Assembly (NCBI RefSeq): GCF_000969985.1
Contig: NZ_CP009526.1
Coordinates: forward strand, 4,464,001 to 4,528,000
Reading direction: 5' to 3'
DNA: 64,000 nucleotides
DNA from: Methanosarcina barkeri str. Wiesmoor
GTDB lineage: Archaea; Halobacteriota; Methanosarcinia; Methanosarcinales; Methanosarcinaceae
Positions 25,121 through 33,858 of this stretch are shown in pieces. Every line of letters starts with the position of its first letter. Positions within the stretch are counted from its first letter, which is position 1. The notes beneath the pieces are model-generated. The model ran no database searches. It was given only the letters and a program-made list of their open reading frames with translations, and was not told where the DNA came from. Position numbers and translations under genes: made by a program.

Positions 25121-26259
25121 TACGAGTGCCCATAACAAAATTAAGGCAAAGCATGATTACGAAAATTACTACGTTTGCGTTAATTCTATTAATAGTATCA
25201 GTGACTGCACTCCCAGTTCTCGGGGAAGGTGATGAAACCAACTTCATTGCTCTAGATCATGGGTATACTGTGGATTACTACAAAAGTTACGGGTCGCCAG
25301 TAATACAGGCGTCAATTACAGGAGATCCCGAGCTTGAAAGGGGAGAAACTGCAGATCTGAAGATCAAAATCGCAAATGCCGGAGCTGTATCTGGTTTTAA
25401 GAGGTTAAACGCAAATCAGAAAAGAATAAATGATTCCATTGAAGAAACAATTGCACTGGAAGAGATGGGAGAAGAAAAAGAATGTACGACAGCAAAAGAC
25501 ATAGAAGCTGTTCTCCAATCAGAAACGAAGTACATTGAAGTAGAATCGACAGGCAATTACCAGAATGTTGAAGAACTTGAAACCGGGCATATGGCACTTC
25601 TTAGTTATACAGTAAAAGTTGATGGCAATGCACCTGCTGGAAATTATGAACTTCTTTTGCCAGTGACCTATCAATACCAGGCAAATGTCCGAACTGTAAC
25701 TGCGGATGCAATAAATCTCGGGATTACGGATGTAGACTATGCAAGAGAGTACAAAACGAAAACAGAGACTCTCAAAATACCAATTTCCATAAAAAGTGAA
25801 CCTAAATTCGAAGTAACCAATGTCTCTGGCAACCTGGTTCAGGGTGAAAGTAAGGTTGTTAATGTTACTTATAAAAACACAAGAGAAACCGTGGCAAAAG
25901 ACGCTTTTGCCCGGATGATTGTGATGAGCCCTCTGAGCACTGAAAAATCTACAGTAAGATTAGGGGATATTGGACCGGGAGAAGAAAAGACTGCCAGTTT
26001 TGAAATTAAGGCCGATCAGGATGCCAATGTAAAAAAGTATGGAGTCAATAGTGAAATAAAATATTTTGATAATGACGGAGATACTAAATTTTCAGAAAGT
26101 ATGAAAGTAGACTTACCTCTTAAAGCAACAGAACAAAAATTCAGCATAACAGGAATAGCAATTTTACTGATTATAGTTATCGCCCTTTACCAGATAGTAA
26201 GCGTACACCGGAAAAGAAACCAGAATGACGAGAATGTATCAGGTGATGAAAATGAATAA
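25117..26259 (+). CDS. Secreted CARDB/S-layer-like protein with C-terminal membrane anchor
   Basis: Exported protein of 380 aa: signal peptide (ITTFALILLIVSVTALPVLG), two Ig-like/CARDB-type beta domains (ASITGDPELERGETADLKIK and EVTNVSGNLVQGESKVVNVT), a C-terminal membrane helix (ITGIAILLIIVIALYQIV) and a charged tail. The start overlaps the exporter stop (ATGA). It is a paralogue of the next gene, so the operon codes for an exporter and two surface partners. The proteins may form an accessory outside the exporter; role inferred from context. Confidence 0.8.
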   Translation: MIRVPITKLRQSMITKITTFALILLIVSVTALPVLGEGDETNFIALDHGYTVDYYKSYGSPVIQASITGDPELERGETADLKIKIANAGAVSGFKRLNANQKRINDSIEETIALEEMGEEKECTTAKDIEAVLQSETKYIEVESTGNYQNVEELETGHMALLSYTVKVDGNAPAGNYELLLPVTYQYQANVRTVTADAINLGITDVDYAREYKTKTETLKIPISIKSEPKFEVTNVSGNLVQGESKVVNVTYKNTRETVAKDAFARMIVMSPLSTEKSTVRLGDIGPGEEKTASFEIKADQDANVKKYGVNSEIKYFDNDGDTKFSESMKVDLPLKATEQKFSITGIAILLIIVIALYQIVSVHRKRNQNDENVSGDENE

Positions 26260-27310
26260 TAAAAATGGATTATTTATTACTGTCACAACTCTTCTGATCC
26301 TTTGCTGGGCAGTCTTCCCAGCGCAGGCAGCTGTACCAGAACATTTTGATATTAGTGAAAATTACTACTCAGTATACGGAGGGCCTGACCTTAATGCAAC
26401 ACTTGTTGGGGACAATCAGTACTCTAGAGGAGATACTGTAACTCTCAATCTAAATATGATGAATAAGGGTGAAATTTCCGGCTTTAAATCTGAAAAAGAT
26501 GCAGATATTGGAGATTATGCAGATGAGATGCTACAGCAGTCAGAGATGCAGTATGAAGCGCAGGCTACGACAGCAATAGGCATTCTTGCAACCCTTAGAT
26601 CTGATAGTCCTAACATTAAAGTTAAGTCTGGACCTCAAGAAGCTGGAACTCTCAAGCAGGGAAAAGAAAGTGCAAGTCCCACAAAGTTTACAATTGAGAT
26701 TAATAAAGATACTCCTGCAGGTATATATCCTCTGACCCTCGACATTTCGTATCAGTACCAGAATAATGTCCAGGTCGGCGGAGACGATTTTGACAGTGTT
26801 ACAGGCCTCGTAACAAATAAGGAAGTAGGTATCTGGTATGAAAATAAGACCCAGACGCAGACCATAAACATCGAAGTCAAGAAGGAACCTTATTTTGAAG
26901 TTACAAACGTAACAGGTGACCTTTACCCCGATGACGGTGGGATGCTTTACGTTACATATAAAAACACAGGAGAAGAAACCGCAAAAGATGCAACCGTTAG
27001 AATTAGCGCATCTGATCCCTTCAGTACCACTGATGACCAGGCTTATCTTGGAACTCTGAAAACCGGAGACAGTGAAGTTGCTGTTTTCGATATGGGTGTA
27101 GATGAAACTGCAACTGCAAAGCCATACTCTATAAGCAGCGAGATTTTCTACGAGGATTCTGATGGGCATGACCAGACTTCGGATACTGTCAAGGTCAATA
27201 CCGAAGTTCTGGAGGCAAAAAACTCTCTTCCGGGATTTGAGCTTGGGACAGGCATTACAATGGCTCTAGCTGCATGCTTTGTAATGCTCAGGAGAAAGAA
27301 ACAGGATTGA
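26252..27310 (+). CDS. Secreted CARDB/S-layer-like protein with PGF-CTERM-type anchor
   Basis: Paralogue of the preceding gene, about 352 aa from MNNKNGLFITVTT. Signal peptide ends PAQAA. The same two beta domains follow (ATLVGDNQYSRGDTVTLNLN and EVTNVTGDLYPDDGGMLYVT). The C-terminus, LPGFELGTGITMALAACFV then MLRRKKQD, is a PGF-CTERM-like sorting signal, which archaeosortase cuts and replaces with a lipid. AGGTG lies 5 bases upstream of the chosen ATG, within the end of the previous gene. An ATG two codons earlier is possible. Confidence 0.82.
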   Translation: MNNKNGLFITVTTLLILCWAVFPAQAAVPEHFDISENYYSVYGGPDLNATLVGDNQYSRGDTVTLNLNMMNKGEISGFKSEKDADIGDYADEMLQQSEMQYEAQATTAIGILATLRSDSPNIKVKSGPQEAGTLKQGKESASPTKFTIEINKDTPAGIYPLTLDISYQYQNNVQVGGDDFDSVTGLVTNKEVGIWYENKTQTQTINIEVKKEPYFEVTNVTGDLYPDDGGMLYVTYKNTGEETAKDATVRISASDPFSTTDDQAYLGTLKTGDSEVAVFDMGVDETATAKPYSISSEIFYEDSDGHDQTSDTVKVNTEVLEAKNSLPGFELGTGITMALAACFVMLRRKKQD

Positions 27311-27336
27311 AGCAAAAGGTAAAATAAAGTATGCAC

Positions 27337-27356
27337 GTAGCCTTTTTAAAGGCTAC
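27337..27356 (+). terminator. Terminator-like hairpin after the exporter operon
   Basis: GTAGCCTTT and AAAGGCTAC form a 9-bp perfect stem with a 2-base turn, 26 bp after the last stop of the operon. A CTCTATTTTT stretch follows within 10 bases. Confidence 0.65.
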
Positions 27357-27500
27357 AACCCTCTATTTTTGGAAATATACTCATGTAATTTTTCGTGCAG
27401 TTTTATTACTTTTGAACTTTTACCTCAGTTGTAAAACAATGATTATAATTTAAAGTTTTAATATATTATTTAAAGTTTTAATCTATTGTATAACTGAATT

Positions 27501-27540
27501 AGTCTATTGTAGTCTATTGTAGTCTATTGTAGTCTATTGT
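27501..27540. repeat. Four exact tandem copies of a 10-bp unit
   Basis: AGTCTATTGT is repeated four times without change, and ATAACTGAATT lies on both sides of the array. Probably a slippage product; no function suggested. Confidence 0.95.
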
Positions 27541-27624
27541 ATAACTGAATTAATTTGATTCTGTCACATACAGAAAAGTAGTAAGAGGCTCAAGAGTTCC
27601 GATCCTGGTCTTCTGTAATGAAAA

Positions 27625-28805
27625 TAGTCCCCTCTTAATTTCTTCATTCAGAGAAGGCTTGCAATTCCTTCCTTTCATTAATACCGTAATTTACAGTTGC
27701 CCCTACTAAAAGTACAGCTAAAGAACAGTATTTTTGGACAGAACTCCTTGTATATCTGTGTAAATTCTCCATAGAGTATGCTTTCTTCGCTATTTTGAAT
27801 ACATCTTCTATAATTGACCTTACAGATCTGAGTTCTTTCCATTTGCTTATTAACTCTTTAAACTTTGCAATTATTTCTTTGTAGAATTTAATTTCTTTTT
27901 CAGTATTTCTTCTTAAATCAAATATTTTCAGAGGATATCTAAACATATTGAAAAGTTTCTTAAAATTACAGTTTTTCCTTGGAAAAATTAAAGGTACTAC
28001 CTTAAAATTTCTTACAGATATAACGTAGTTTTCATAGGAATAGTATCCTCTATCAGCATAGATAACGTCACCTGCTTTTATTATTCTCTTTCTTTTAAGT
28101 TCTTTAAGTATTTCAGGATAAATTTTAGGTTCTGCTACATTTGCTTCATTAATCAGAAACGCTAAAGGTTTTAATGTTTGAGAATCAAGTGCAAGAGTAA
28201 GTTTCATGCCAATGAAGAAACCTCTATGGGTTGAATGGCCCCACTTGTATTCTTTGTTTTTTAGGCTTTCTTTGGTAATCTTTTTAGCGTGCCAGTTCAG
28301 GTTAAGGTTTATGTCAGTACTATCAATAATAATGTCTCTTGATCCATTTTTTCTCTTAGGGCATAAATCATTCAATATTTCAAAAACAAAAGCAGTAAAC
28401 TCTTGGGGTTCATACTTACTAAGAATGCCATAAACTTCCTTTTCAGTTGGTACTAAACTGATTTTTAAAAAGTTTCTCAAGATTTCTCTTTCTTTTAATT
28501 CCTTTATAGCATAAGAGATTTCACAAGAAAAAAACATGCTTAGAAGAACAATTTTTATAGTAGGTACTGATCTGTGGAGGGGCACAATGCCCCTCCTTGT
28601 AAGAGTTTGCTTACAGAATCTCAAATCAAAAACATTTAATATTTCGGACAACAATTGCCATTTGAAATCTTCATTTAGTGGTATAAGTGGAGGTTTCGTA
28701 ATAATCACCAGAGAAGGATTGAAAATCCTTCTCAATAAAATTTACGATTTTTTATGACATTAATTAAAATTCAGACGAAAAATTGAATGTACTTTTTTGA
28801 GGGGA
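27625..28805 (-). mobile_element. Insertion sequence with DDE transposase
   Basis: Approximately 1.18 kb bounded by short inverted ends: TAGTCCCCTC on the left and, read inverted, TAGTTCCCCTC on the right. One intact transposase gene fills it. I could not define a target duplication with certainty. It separates the exporter operon from modE. Confidence 0.75.
27644..28735 (-). CDS. DDE transposase (IS4/IS5-like fold)
   Basis: Transposase of 363 aa with no internal stops. DIIIDSTDINLNLNWHAKK has the first catalytic Asp, IKAGDVIYADRGYYSYENY the second, and the EDVFKIAKKAYSMENLHRYT region the Glu with the Y-x-x-x-x-x-x-R/K-type helix. N-terminal residues 60-110 look like the usual helical DNA-binding part. 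The IS is probably still able to move, since the frame and both ends are intact. Exact IS family not assigned. Confidence 0.85.
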   Translation of the reverse strand: MRRIFNPSLVIITKPPLIPLNEDFKWQLLSEILNVFDLRFCKQTLTRRGIVPLHRSVPTIKIVLLSMFFSCEISYAIKELKEREILRNFLKISLVPTEKEVYGILSKYEPQEFTAFVFEILNDLCPKRKNGSRDIIIDSTDINLNLNWHAKKITKESLKNKEYKWGHSTHRGFFIGMKLTLALDSQTLKPLAFLINEANVAEPKIYPEILKELKRKRIIKAGDVIYADRGYYSYENYVISVRNFKVVPLIFPRKNCNFKKLFNMFRYPLKIFDLRRNTEKEIKFYKEIIAKFKELISKWKELRSVRSIIEDVFKIAKKAYSMENLHRYTRSSVQKYCSLAVLLVGATVNYGINERKELQAFSE

Positions 28806-29017
28806 ACTACTAATAACCTTAATAAATGGAACAAATAAGTAATAACCTCTAGTTTGAGAGTGAGTTTAAGAGGACCCTATAATGAAAAGCAAAGCTGAAA
28901 TTTCTGTTAACTGGAAGCCTTTGAGTAAATAAATCAGAATTCAGGACTAAGAGGTGTAAACTAAATACCAAAAAGATATTCATTGCGCCGACACAAATCT
29001 TTGAGAAAATAAAGAAT
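28806..29017. other. Spacer between IS and MITE, nothing recognised
   Basis: About 210 bp of low-complexity AT-rich DNA. A 62-codon minus-strand frame crosses into the neighbouring MITE and has no ribosome site, so I do not call it. The sequence may be 3' debris of whatever the IS interrupted. Confidence 0.4.
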
Positions 29018-29147
29018 GAGCCTATCCCAAAAGCCACTTTACTCCTAATCGTTAGGAATTTTCAGAATTGTTTTCATGATCATGAACTTGATTGATTATT
29101 CAAAATACAAGGCTCAAGAAGCAAATTTCAAGTTTTGGGATGAACTC
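29018..29147. repeat. MITE-like element of 130 bp
   Basis: Ends are GAGCCTATCCCAAAA and, inverted, GAGTTCATCCCAAAA (12 of 15 equal). No coding capacity. The ends resemble those of transposons that start GAGTTCATCCCAAA; a full-length parent is not in this window. Confidence 0.65.
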
Positions 29148-29271
29148 AATACTAAAAATCCAAAAACATACCATAAAATTATAAATTGCGACAAGTAGAG
29201 AAATGATAGAAAATATAATTTCCGTCCATGTATTGGAAAATGTATGCTTCTGTTAAATTGGGTTATAATTT

Positions 29272-29868
29272 TCAGTCGGAGCGATCTGTCTCCTTTGAAT
29301 CGATTTTTGTAGGTTCTTTTTCACCGACAATTTTTGCAACCATTACCTCGGTAGATTTAATGACCGCGTAAACCCTGTCTCCGGGTTTGATATCAAGTTT
29401 TTCTACAGCTTCTTCAGTGACTACTGAGGTTATAACTGAGGGTTCCATTTCAATCGTAATTTTAGATACAAGCCCGTTTTTTTTCACTTCCAGCACTTTA
29501 CCAGGTAGCTGGTTTCTAGCTGATAATTTGAAGCTTACATTTTCCCAGGCTGTTTCATCTCCGATGGTTTCACTAATAAGCTGCTTACTGGCTTCGTACT
29601 CAGCCAACAATTTTCTTCCGAGGTCGGTCAGGAAAGTACCCTGATTTTTTCCCCCTCGTACTGTGAGGACTGCAGGTTCGCCAAGAGCTTCATTCATTTT
29701 TTTAAGTACTATCCAGGCTTGTTTATATGATATCCCAAGCTTCTTACAGGCTTTCCGAAGCGAGTGCTCTTCTTCTATTGTCTTTAGTAATGTAGCTCTT
29801 CCAGCACCCATGACGGTCTTTCCGTCTTCTGTAAACCAGACCTTTGTTCTTGCTTTCACAAATTTCAC
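29272..29868 (-). CDS. modE: ModE-type molybdate-responsive regulator with one Mop domain
   Basis: Transcription regulator of 195-198 aa. Residues 18-105 are the ModE winged helix (GAGRATLLKTIEEEHSLRKA, KKLGISYKQAWIVLKKMNEA, RGGKNQGTFLTDLGRKLL). Residues 118-185 are a single Mop/TOBE domain with SARNQLPGKVLEVKKNGLVS and IKPGDRVYAVIKSTEVMV, the oxyanion-binding fold. Bacterial ModE has two Mop domains per chain; one is present here, so oxyanion would be held between subunits. Two GTG codons compete for the start; the second (29859) has AGGTGA 5 bases before it. Upstream lies the wtpA pseudogene. Matching dyads at 5895, 7756 and 30558 are candidate targets. Confidence 0.9.
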   Translation of the reverse strand: MKFVKARTKVWFTEDGKTVMGAGRATLLKTIEEEHSLRKACKKLGISYKQAWIVLKKMNEALGEPAVLTVRGGKNQGTFLTDLGRKLLAEYEASKQLISETIGDETAWENVSFKLSARNQLPGKVLEVKKNGLVSKITIEMEPSVITSVVTEEAVEKLDIKPGDRVYAVIKSTEVMVAKIVGEKEPTKIDSKETDRSD

Positions 29869-29948
29869 CTTTTACACGGAGCACATAGACAGAACTTGCC
29901 CTGAATTGGGCATATACCGGAACTCCATGGAGAATACCCATTTCCTTT

Positions 29949-29995
29949 GTTGATTGCCGGGTTATGAGGGCATTAAGAAAAACGCCGCAATCAAC
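29949..29995. other. Hairpin between wtpA remnant and modE
   Basis: GTTGATTGC and GCAATCAAC form a perfect 9-bp stem with a 29-base loop, 80 bp upstream of modE. It may be a terminator of the former upstream operon on the minus strand or a leader structure of modE. The rest of 29870-30180 holds no gene that I recognise, though it may contain further transporter debris. Confidence 0.5.
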
Positions 29996-30179
29996 CTTCC
30001 CCTAACAAGAGTTTCCAGCATATAGAATTCGGTAACTCTGCCCTGTAGAGAGTTTCTGATGCTGGATTGTGCAGAAGTTTTACTTAAAACTATGTTCTCA
30101 GGACTAAGAAAGGCATATACCTAACTCCCTGCTTCAATATTCCATGAAGCATGAATAAATTATCTCTCCAGTTTCAATT

Positions 30180-30556
30180 CTTAAAAATCCACATACGCAG
30201 AGATAACCCTTCCGTTTAACATATCCTCAAACATTCCGAAGCTAGCTATCCAGTTGTCAACCGATTAAAGCAAGTAATCTTTTAAATTCTATGTGCTTCC
30301 CGCAATTTCTCGCTGGAAATCGACCTCAAAATTCTGGGCTTAGAACTAGGTTTCAAGTTCTTCAAAAGGTTTGCCCAAATTCCTGCATGGAAAACTACCA
30401 GAACTTCACTTCCCCAACAGAAACATTTCCAGAGGTATTTTCCGTTGAGTTTGTTATTTTGTTCTAGCCCTGACCACCAACGCAGATAATGCCGGCAAAA
30501 GCAAGCATCATTATGAGAACTGCCATCTACCTGAATACTCTGGTTTTACCTCTCAT
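30180..30556 (-). pseudogene. wtpA: Decayed tungstate/molybdate-binding protein gene (wtpA/modA type)
   Basis: Reading the minus strand in shifting frames gives a recognisable WtpA-like protein: a signal peptide (MRGKTRVFR, stop, MAVLIMMLAFAGIICVGGQG), a Ser/Thr/Asn linker (NKITNSTENTSGNVSVGEV), VVFHAGI, GKPFEELET, stop, F, stop, AQNFEVDFQREIAGST, and further on DNWIASFGM. These match the WtpA pattern FHAGSL..PFEE(L)E..F.A..P.VD.QRE.AGS. At least five stops and two frame changes make it non-functional. A ModE-type dyad sits directly upstream of its first ATG. It was probably the first gene of a lost wtpABC operon next to modE. Confidence 0.78.
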
Positions 30557-30557
30557 G

Positions 30558-30579
30558 GTTATATGATTTTGGACATAAC
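30558..30579. promoter_or_regulatory. Candidate ModE operator upstream of the wtpA remnant
   Basis: GTTATAT-N8-ACATAAC: the same 22-bp layout as the fmd and class III binding-protein dyads with one changed base in one arm. On the minus strand a TATA-like AAAAATATGG precedes it and the pseudogene ATG follows one base after. The site has survived although the gene has not. Confidence 0.62.
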
Positions 30580-31056
30580 AAATGCCATATTTTTGAGGAT
30601 GTATAACTACTTTTTGCAAAAATGGCTTTGGGGCTATAATAACCCTTTATTCAATAAACACACGCTGATTAATAATGGAAATCACAAAATAGACTGAACA
30701 TATCTTCAAAAAATAAAAAATAAAAACTGATGGTTAAATATATACAAATAAAAACTACAAGCAAGACAAGTACAAATAAAAAAATACAAACAAGAAAATA
30801 CTAATAAGAATAATAAATGTGATTTTAATTCAAGTTAATTTGTGCAGGTGAAAAAAAGAGTTCCTCAGACAGTAAAAAACTAAATATATATTATAATAAT
30901 AGTAAAAGTTTATTAGTTTATTGTGTCAATACGATGTCAATATTATAAGATCCTATGTCTTAAAAGTTGAATAATATCCTGAAAGAATAATATCCTGAAA
31001 ATTTCTATAAAACGAGTGACTCTCAAACACTAACTAATATTTTTGAAGGTTTCTTT
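30580..31056. other. AT-rich spacer, promoter region of the symporter
   Basis: About 480 bp with no gene. It is dominated by A-rich tracts with near-repeats of ACAAATAAAAA and AAGAAAATAC (30720-30810). The symporter promoter should lie near the TATA-like TAAATATATATTATAAT at 30882-30898, which would give a leader of roughly 130 bases. A dyad CAGGTG..CACCTG is not present. Confidence 0.45.
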
Positions 31057-32976
31057 ATGAATGGTTATAGTATTTTCCTTGTAATGCTCACAGTCTATAT
31101 AGCTGGACTTGTGGCTATTGGCTGGTACTTCAATAGTAGACAGAAATCCATTACAGACTTCTGGCTTGCTGGCCGCAGGATAGGGCCTTCCGCCCTTGGA
31201 TTTTCAGCTGCAGCGTCCTGGCTGACAGCGGGAGGAATTCTTGCAGTAATAGGTTATTATATGCTTCAGGGAATGGGCTCTATATGGGCTTTTGTAGCTC
31301 CAAACATCATTTCCCTCCTATTCCTTGCTGTGCTTGTGAAGAAAATCAAAAATTTGCCTGCAATCACCCAGCCTGAACTTCTGGAACAACGTTATGGCAG
31401 TATAGTCCGATTGCCAATTGCCCTGATCATAACTGTTGTAATGATTCTTTTTTCAGTATCCGATATTACAGGGCTTTCCCTTGTGCTACAAACTTTTTAT
31501 GGTGTTGATCCTCTCTATGCCGCAGCTATTGTTGCAATTGCGGTTTCTCTTTACGTAACTCTCGGAGGGTTGTATGCAGTTATCTGGACAGACACTATCC
31601 AGTTTTCATTCCTTGCTCTTTTTGCAATAGTAATGGCTTTTGCCACAGTAGGAACAGTCGCTGATGGAGGCCTCAACACTTCTGCAATAAGCGTTTCACA
31701 GCTTTTCGGAAATGTATCTGGAGACTGGTGGAACCCCTTCTCAATCGGCCTTCCCATGGTTTTAATTTTTTCCTTTGCCTTAATTCCGGGCTGGATTACA
31801 GAACAAGACCCCTGGCAGAAAATCTGGTCTGCAAAAGATGAAAAATCTGCTAGTGTAGGAATGGTACTTGGCGCTCTCATGATCACTGTGATCTTTGCAG
31901 TCTGCGCTGTGATTGCAATAGCTCTAAACAATATATACCCTGAAATAGCAGGAATGGGCTATCCAGCAGGAATGGCCTCTGCAGAGCCTGCGCTCCTGTC
32001 CTTTGTCAGTGAGCGTTTCGCCTCAGCACCGGTAGTAGTAGCCTTCAGTGCAATCGGGCTTGCAGCAGCTTCCATGTCCTGTACAGACACTTTTTCAACA
32101 TCAGGTGCTTCCTGTATTTCAAGGGATATTTACCAGAGGTATATAAAGCCAGACGCTACAATGAAGGAAATGATGCTGGTAAACAGGGCCAGTGTACTGT
32201 TTATCATACTCGCTGCAACAGCAGGTTCATTCATCATTCCCAATATTCTTGATGCCATTCAAATTGCAACTTTCATTGCGAGTTCTTCTTATTTCTTCCC
32301 ACTAATGGGAGGCCTGTACTGGAAGCGAGCTACCAAGGAAGGAGCGTTTGCAGGCATGGTAATCGGGTTTATTGTTCAGGTGTCTCTTGTGGCTCTGGAC
32401 CTTATAAATACACCTCCTCTTGCCGCTAGTTATCTGGAAAGTGTTCACCCCATTCTCATGGGCCACGGAGTTATTGTGGGAATGTCTCTGAGTGCAATTG
32501 CTTTCTTTGGAGTTTCACTAATGACAAAACCCTCAAGCAAGGTTAATCTTGCACCTTTCTTTGAAGAGGAAGCCAAAGAACTTTCTCTCTCCGAAACGAA
32601 AAAAATCAATGAGAAAGACCCTGAATATAGCGCTTTCCTTAAAAATCTTAATGAAAAAGTTACAGGAGAACGTGCTCACCTCCAGCTCAATCTCCATACT
32701 TCCGGAAATCTTAGCTGGCAAGAAGTGACTGAAAACCTTAAAACAATGTCTCCTGCGTGGGTAACTCCTACAGGGATTGATTCAGTCTACAGGTTGACTC
32801 ATGGAGATATGCTTGCTTGTGTTGCAGTTACAAGGGGAACCGGAGAAAGGGATATCTGGCTTAAAGCAGAGCCCAGGCTTGAAACCCTGGGAACGCAGAA
32901 GAGAGAACTTTTCACGGCCTATGAAGAGTTGAAAAAAGTGTTTGGTCAGAAAAATGTAAAACTTGACTACATCTAA
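31057..32976 (+). CDS. Sodium:solute symporter family protein with C-terminal cytoplasmic domain
   Basis: Secondary transporter of 639 aa. About 13 membrane segments fill residues 1-495. Family features include FWLAGRRIGPSALGFSAAAS near the second helix, the sodium-site helix with VTLGGLYAVIWTDTIQF, and IPGWITEQDPWQKIWSAKDE. AASMSCTDTFSTSGA is the eighth-helix motif. Residues 505-639 form a soluble extension with acidic linker and the block NLHTSGNLSWQEVTENLKTM. The substrate (amino acid, pantothenate, proline or monocarboxylate) is not evident. It is monocistronic and convergent to the next gene. Confidence 0.88.
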   Translation: MNGYSIFLVMLTVYIAGLVAIGWYFNSRQKSITDFWLAGRRIGPSALGFSAAASWLTAGGILAVIGYYMLQGMGSIWAFVAPNIISLLFLAVLVKKIKNLPAITQPELLEQRYGSIVRLPIALIITVVMILFSVSDITGLSLVLQTFYGVDPLYAAAIVAIAVSLYVTLGGLYAVIWTDTIQFSFLALFAIVMAFATVGTVADGGLNTSAISVSQLFGNVSGDWWNPFSIGLPMVLIFSFALIPGWITEQDPWQKIWSAKDEKSASVGMVLGALMITVIFAVCAVIAIALNNIYPEIAGMGYPAGMASAEPALLSFVSERFASAPVVVAFSAIGLAAASMSCTDTFSTSGASCISRDIYQRYIKPDATMKEMMLVNRASVLFIILAATAGSFIIPNILDAIQIATFIASSSYFFPLMGGLYWKRATKEGAFAGMVIGFIVQVSLVALDLINTPPLAASYLESVHPILMGHGVIVGMSLSAIAFFGVSLMTKPSSKVNLAPFFEEEAKELSLSETKKINEKDPEYSAFLKNLNEKVTGERAHLQLNLHTSGNLSWQEVTENLKTMSPAWVTPTGIDSVYRLTHGDMLACVAVTRGTGERDIWLKAEPRLETLGTQKRELFTAYEELKKVFGQKNVKLDYI

Positions 32977-33048
32977 GTTATTCAGAACTTATATGAGCTA
33001 AGGTTCCTGATCGGACCCTTGCTTCCTTTTTTTACAATTTATCCTTTC

Positions 33049-33858
33049 TTATAGCTTGAAAGCATTCTCAAGAGTCTTTTTTCCAAAAAGAAGATCTTCA
33101 AGAGAGAATACCTCAAAATTATAGACACCTCTATATCCCGAAAGCAACTTCAGGACTGAAAAGTCCACGCAACCTTCTCCGGGAGCCATATGCTCGTCTC
33201 CGTCGTATTTTTCTGTCCATTGCCCACTATTATCATGCAGGTGAAGATGAATGATATATTTCTGCAAGGTCCAAACAAACTCCCTGAGTTTGTCAGGATC
33301 TCCTCCGCAGGTAAGGTTTGCGTGTCCGATATCAAAGGTGGCTTTCAGGTGTTCAGAATTCACAGCTTCTATAGTCCTGGAAAGCTCTTCGGCCTCACAG
33401 CAAAAGTTCGAGGGGTCTGTACCTTCCTTGTTTTCAAGGCCCAGAGTAACTCCATAATTTTCAGCTAAGGATGAAAGCTTTTTGAGGTTTTTAACCATAG
33501 AGAAATAAGATTTTTCCCTATCAGGTCCAATCCTGCCCGGATGTAACACCACAACGGGGGCTCCGATCCGACTTGCAAGCGAGATTGATTCTTCCATAAG
33601 GATAAATTCCCTCTCGCGCATTCTTGCAGTATCAACCTGGAGAGCTGAAGGATATTTCGAGTCTCCAGCAGAGTAAGGGGCATGAACTGTAACTGCAAAA
33701 TCATATGTCGAGATTTCATCGAGTATTAGGTCAAGCTTTTCAATTTCAAGTGTCGAACCATTGTAAATCCCAAGCTTGGGGATATACAGTTCTATGGACT
33801 CGACATATTCCTTTAAATCTTCAGGGTGGCCGGCAAAAGAAGAGGCTCCTAAAATCAC
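33049..33858 (-). CDS. Sugar-phosphate isomerase/epimerase-like TIM-barrel protein
   Basis: Protein of 269 aa of the xylose-isomerase-like/AP endonuclease 2 superfamily. Metal-site segments are visible: VTVHAPY, VVLHPGRIG, LGLENKEGTD (Glu), ATFDIGHANLTCGG (Asp and His), IIHLHLHDNSG and GEGCVDFSVL. It lacks the features of endonuclease IV needed for DNA repair, so an isomerase or epimerase acting on a small sugar is likelier. Substrate unknown; the neighbours give no clue. Confidence 0.82.
   Translation of the reverse strand: MILGASSFAGHPEDLKEYVESIELYIPKLGIYNGSTLEIEKLDLILDEISTYDFAVTVHAPYSAGDSKYPSALQVDTARMREREFILMEESISLASRIGAPVVVLHPGRIGPDREKSYFSMVKNLKKLSSLAENYGVTLGLENKEGTDPSNFCCEAEELSRTIEAVNSEHLKATFDIGHANLTCGGDPDKLREFVWTLQKYIIHLHLHDNSGQWTEKYDGDEHMAPGEGCVDFSVLKLLSGYRGVYNFEVFSLEDLLFGKKTLENAFKL

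Noticed and set aside
28849-29037. 62-codon minus-strand frame between IS and MITE
   Set aside because: It runs into the MITE-like repeat and has no start context.
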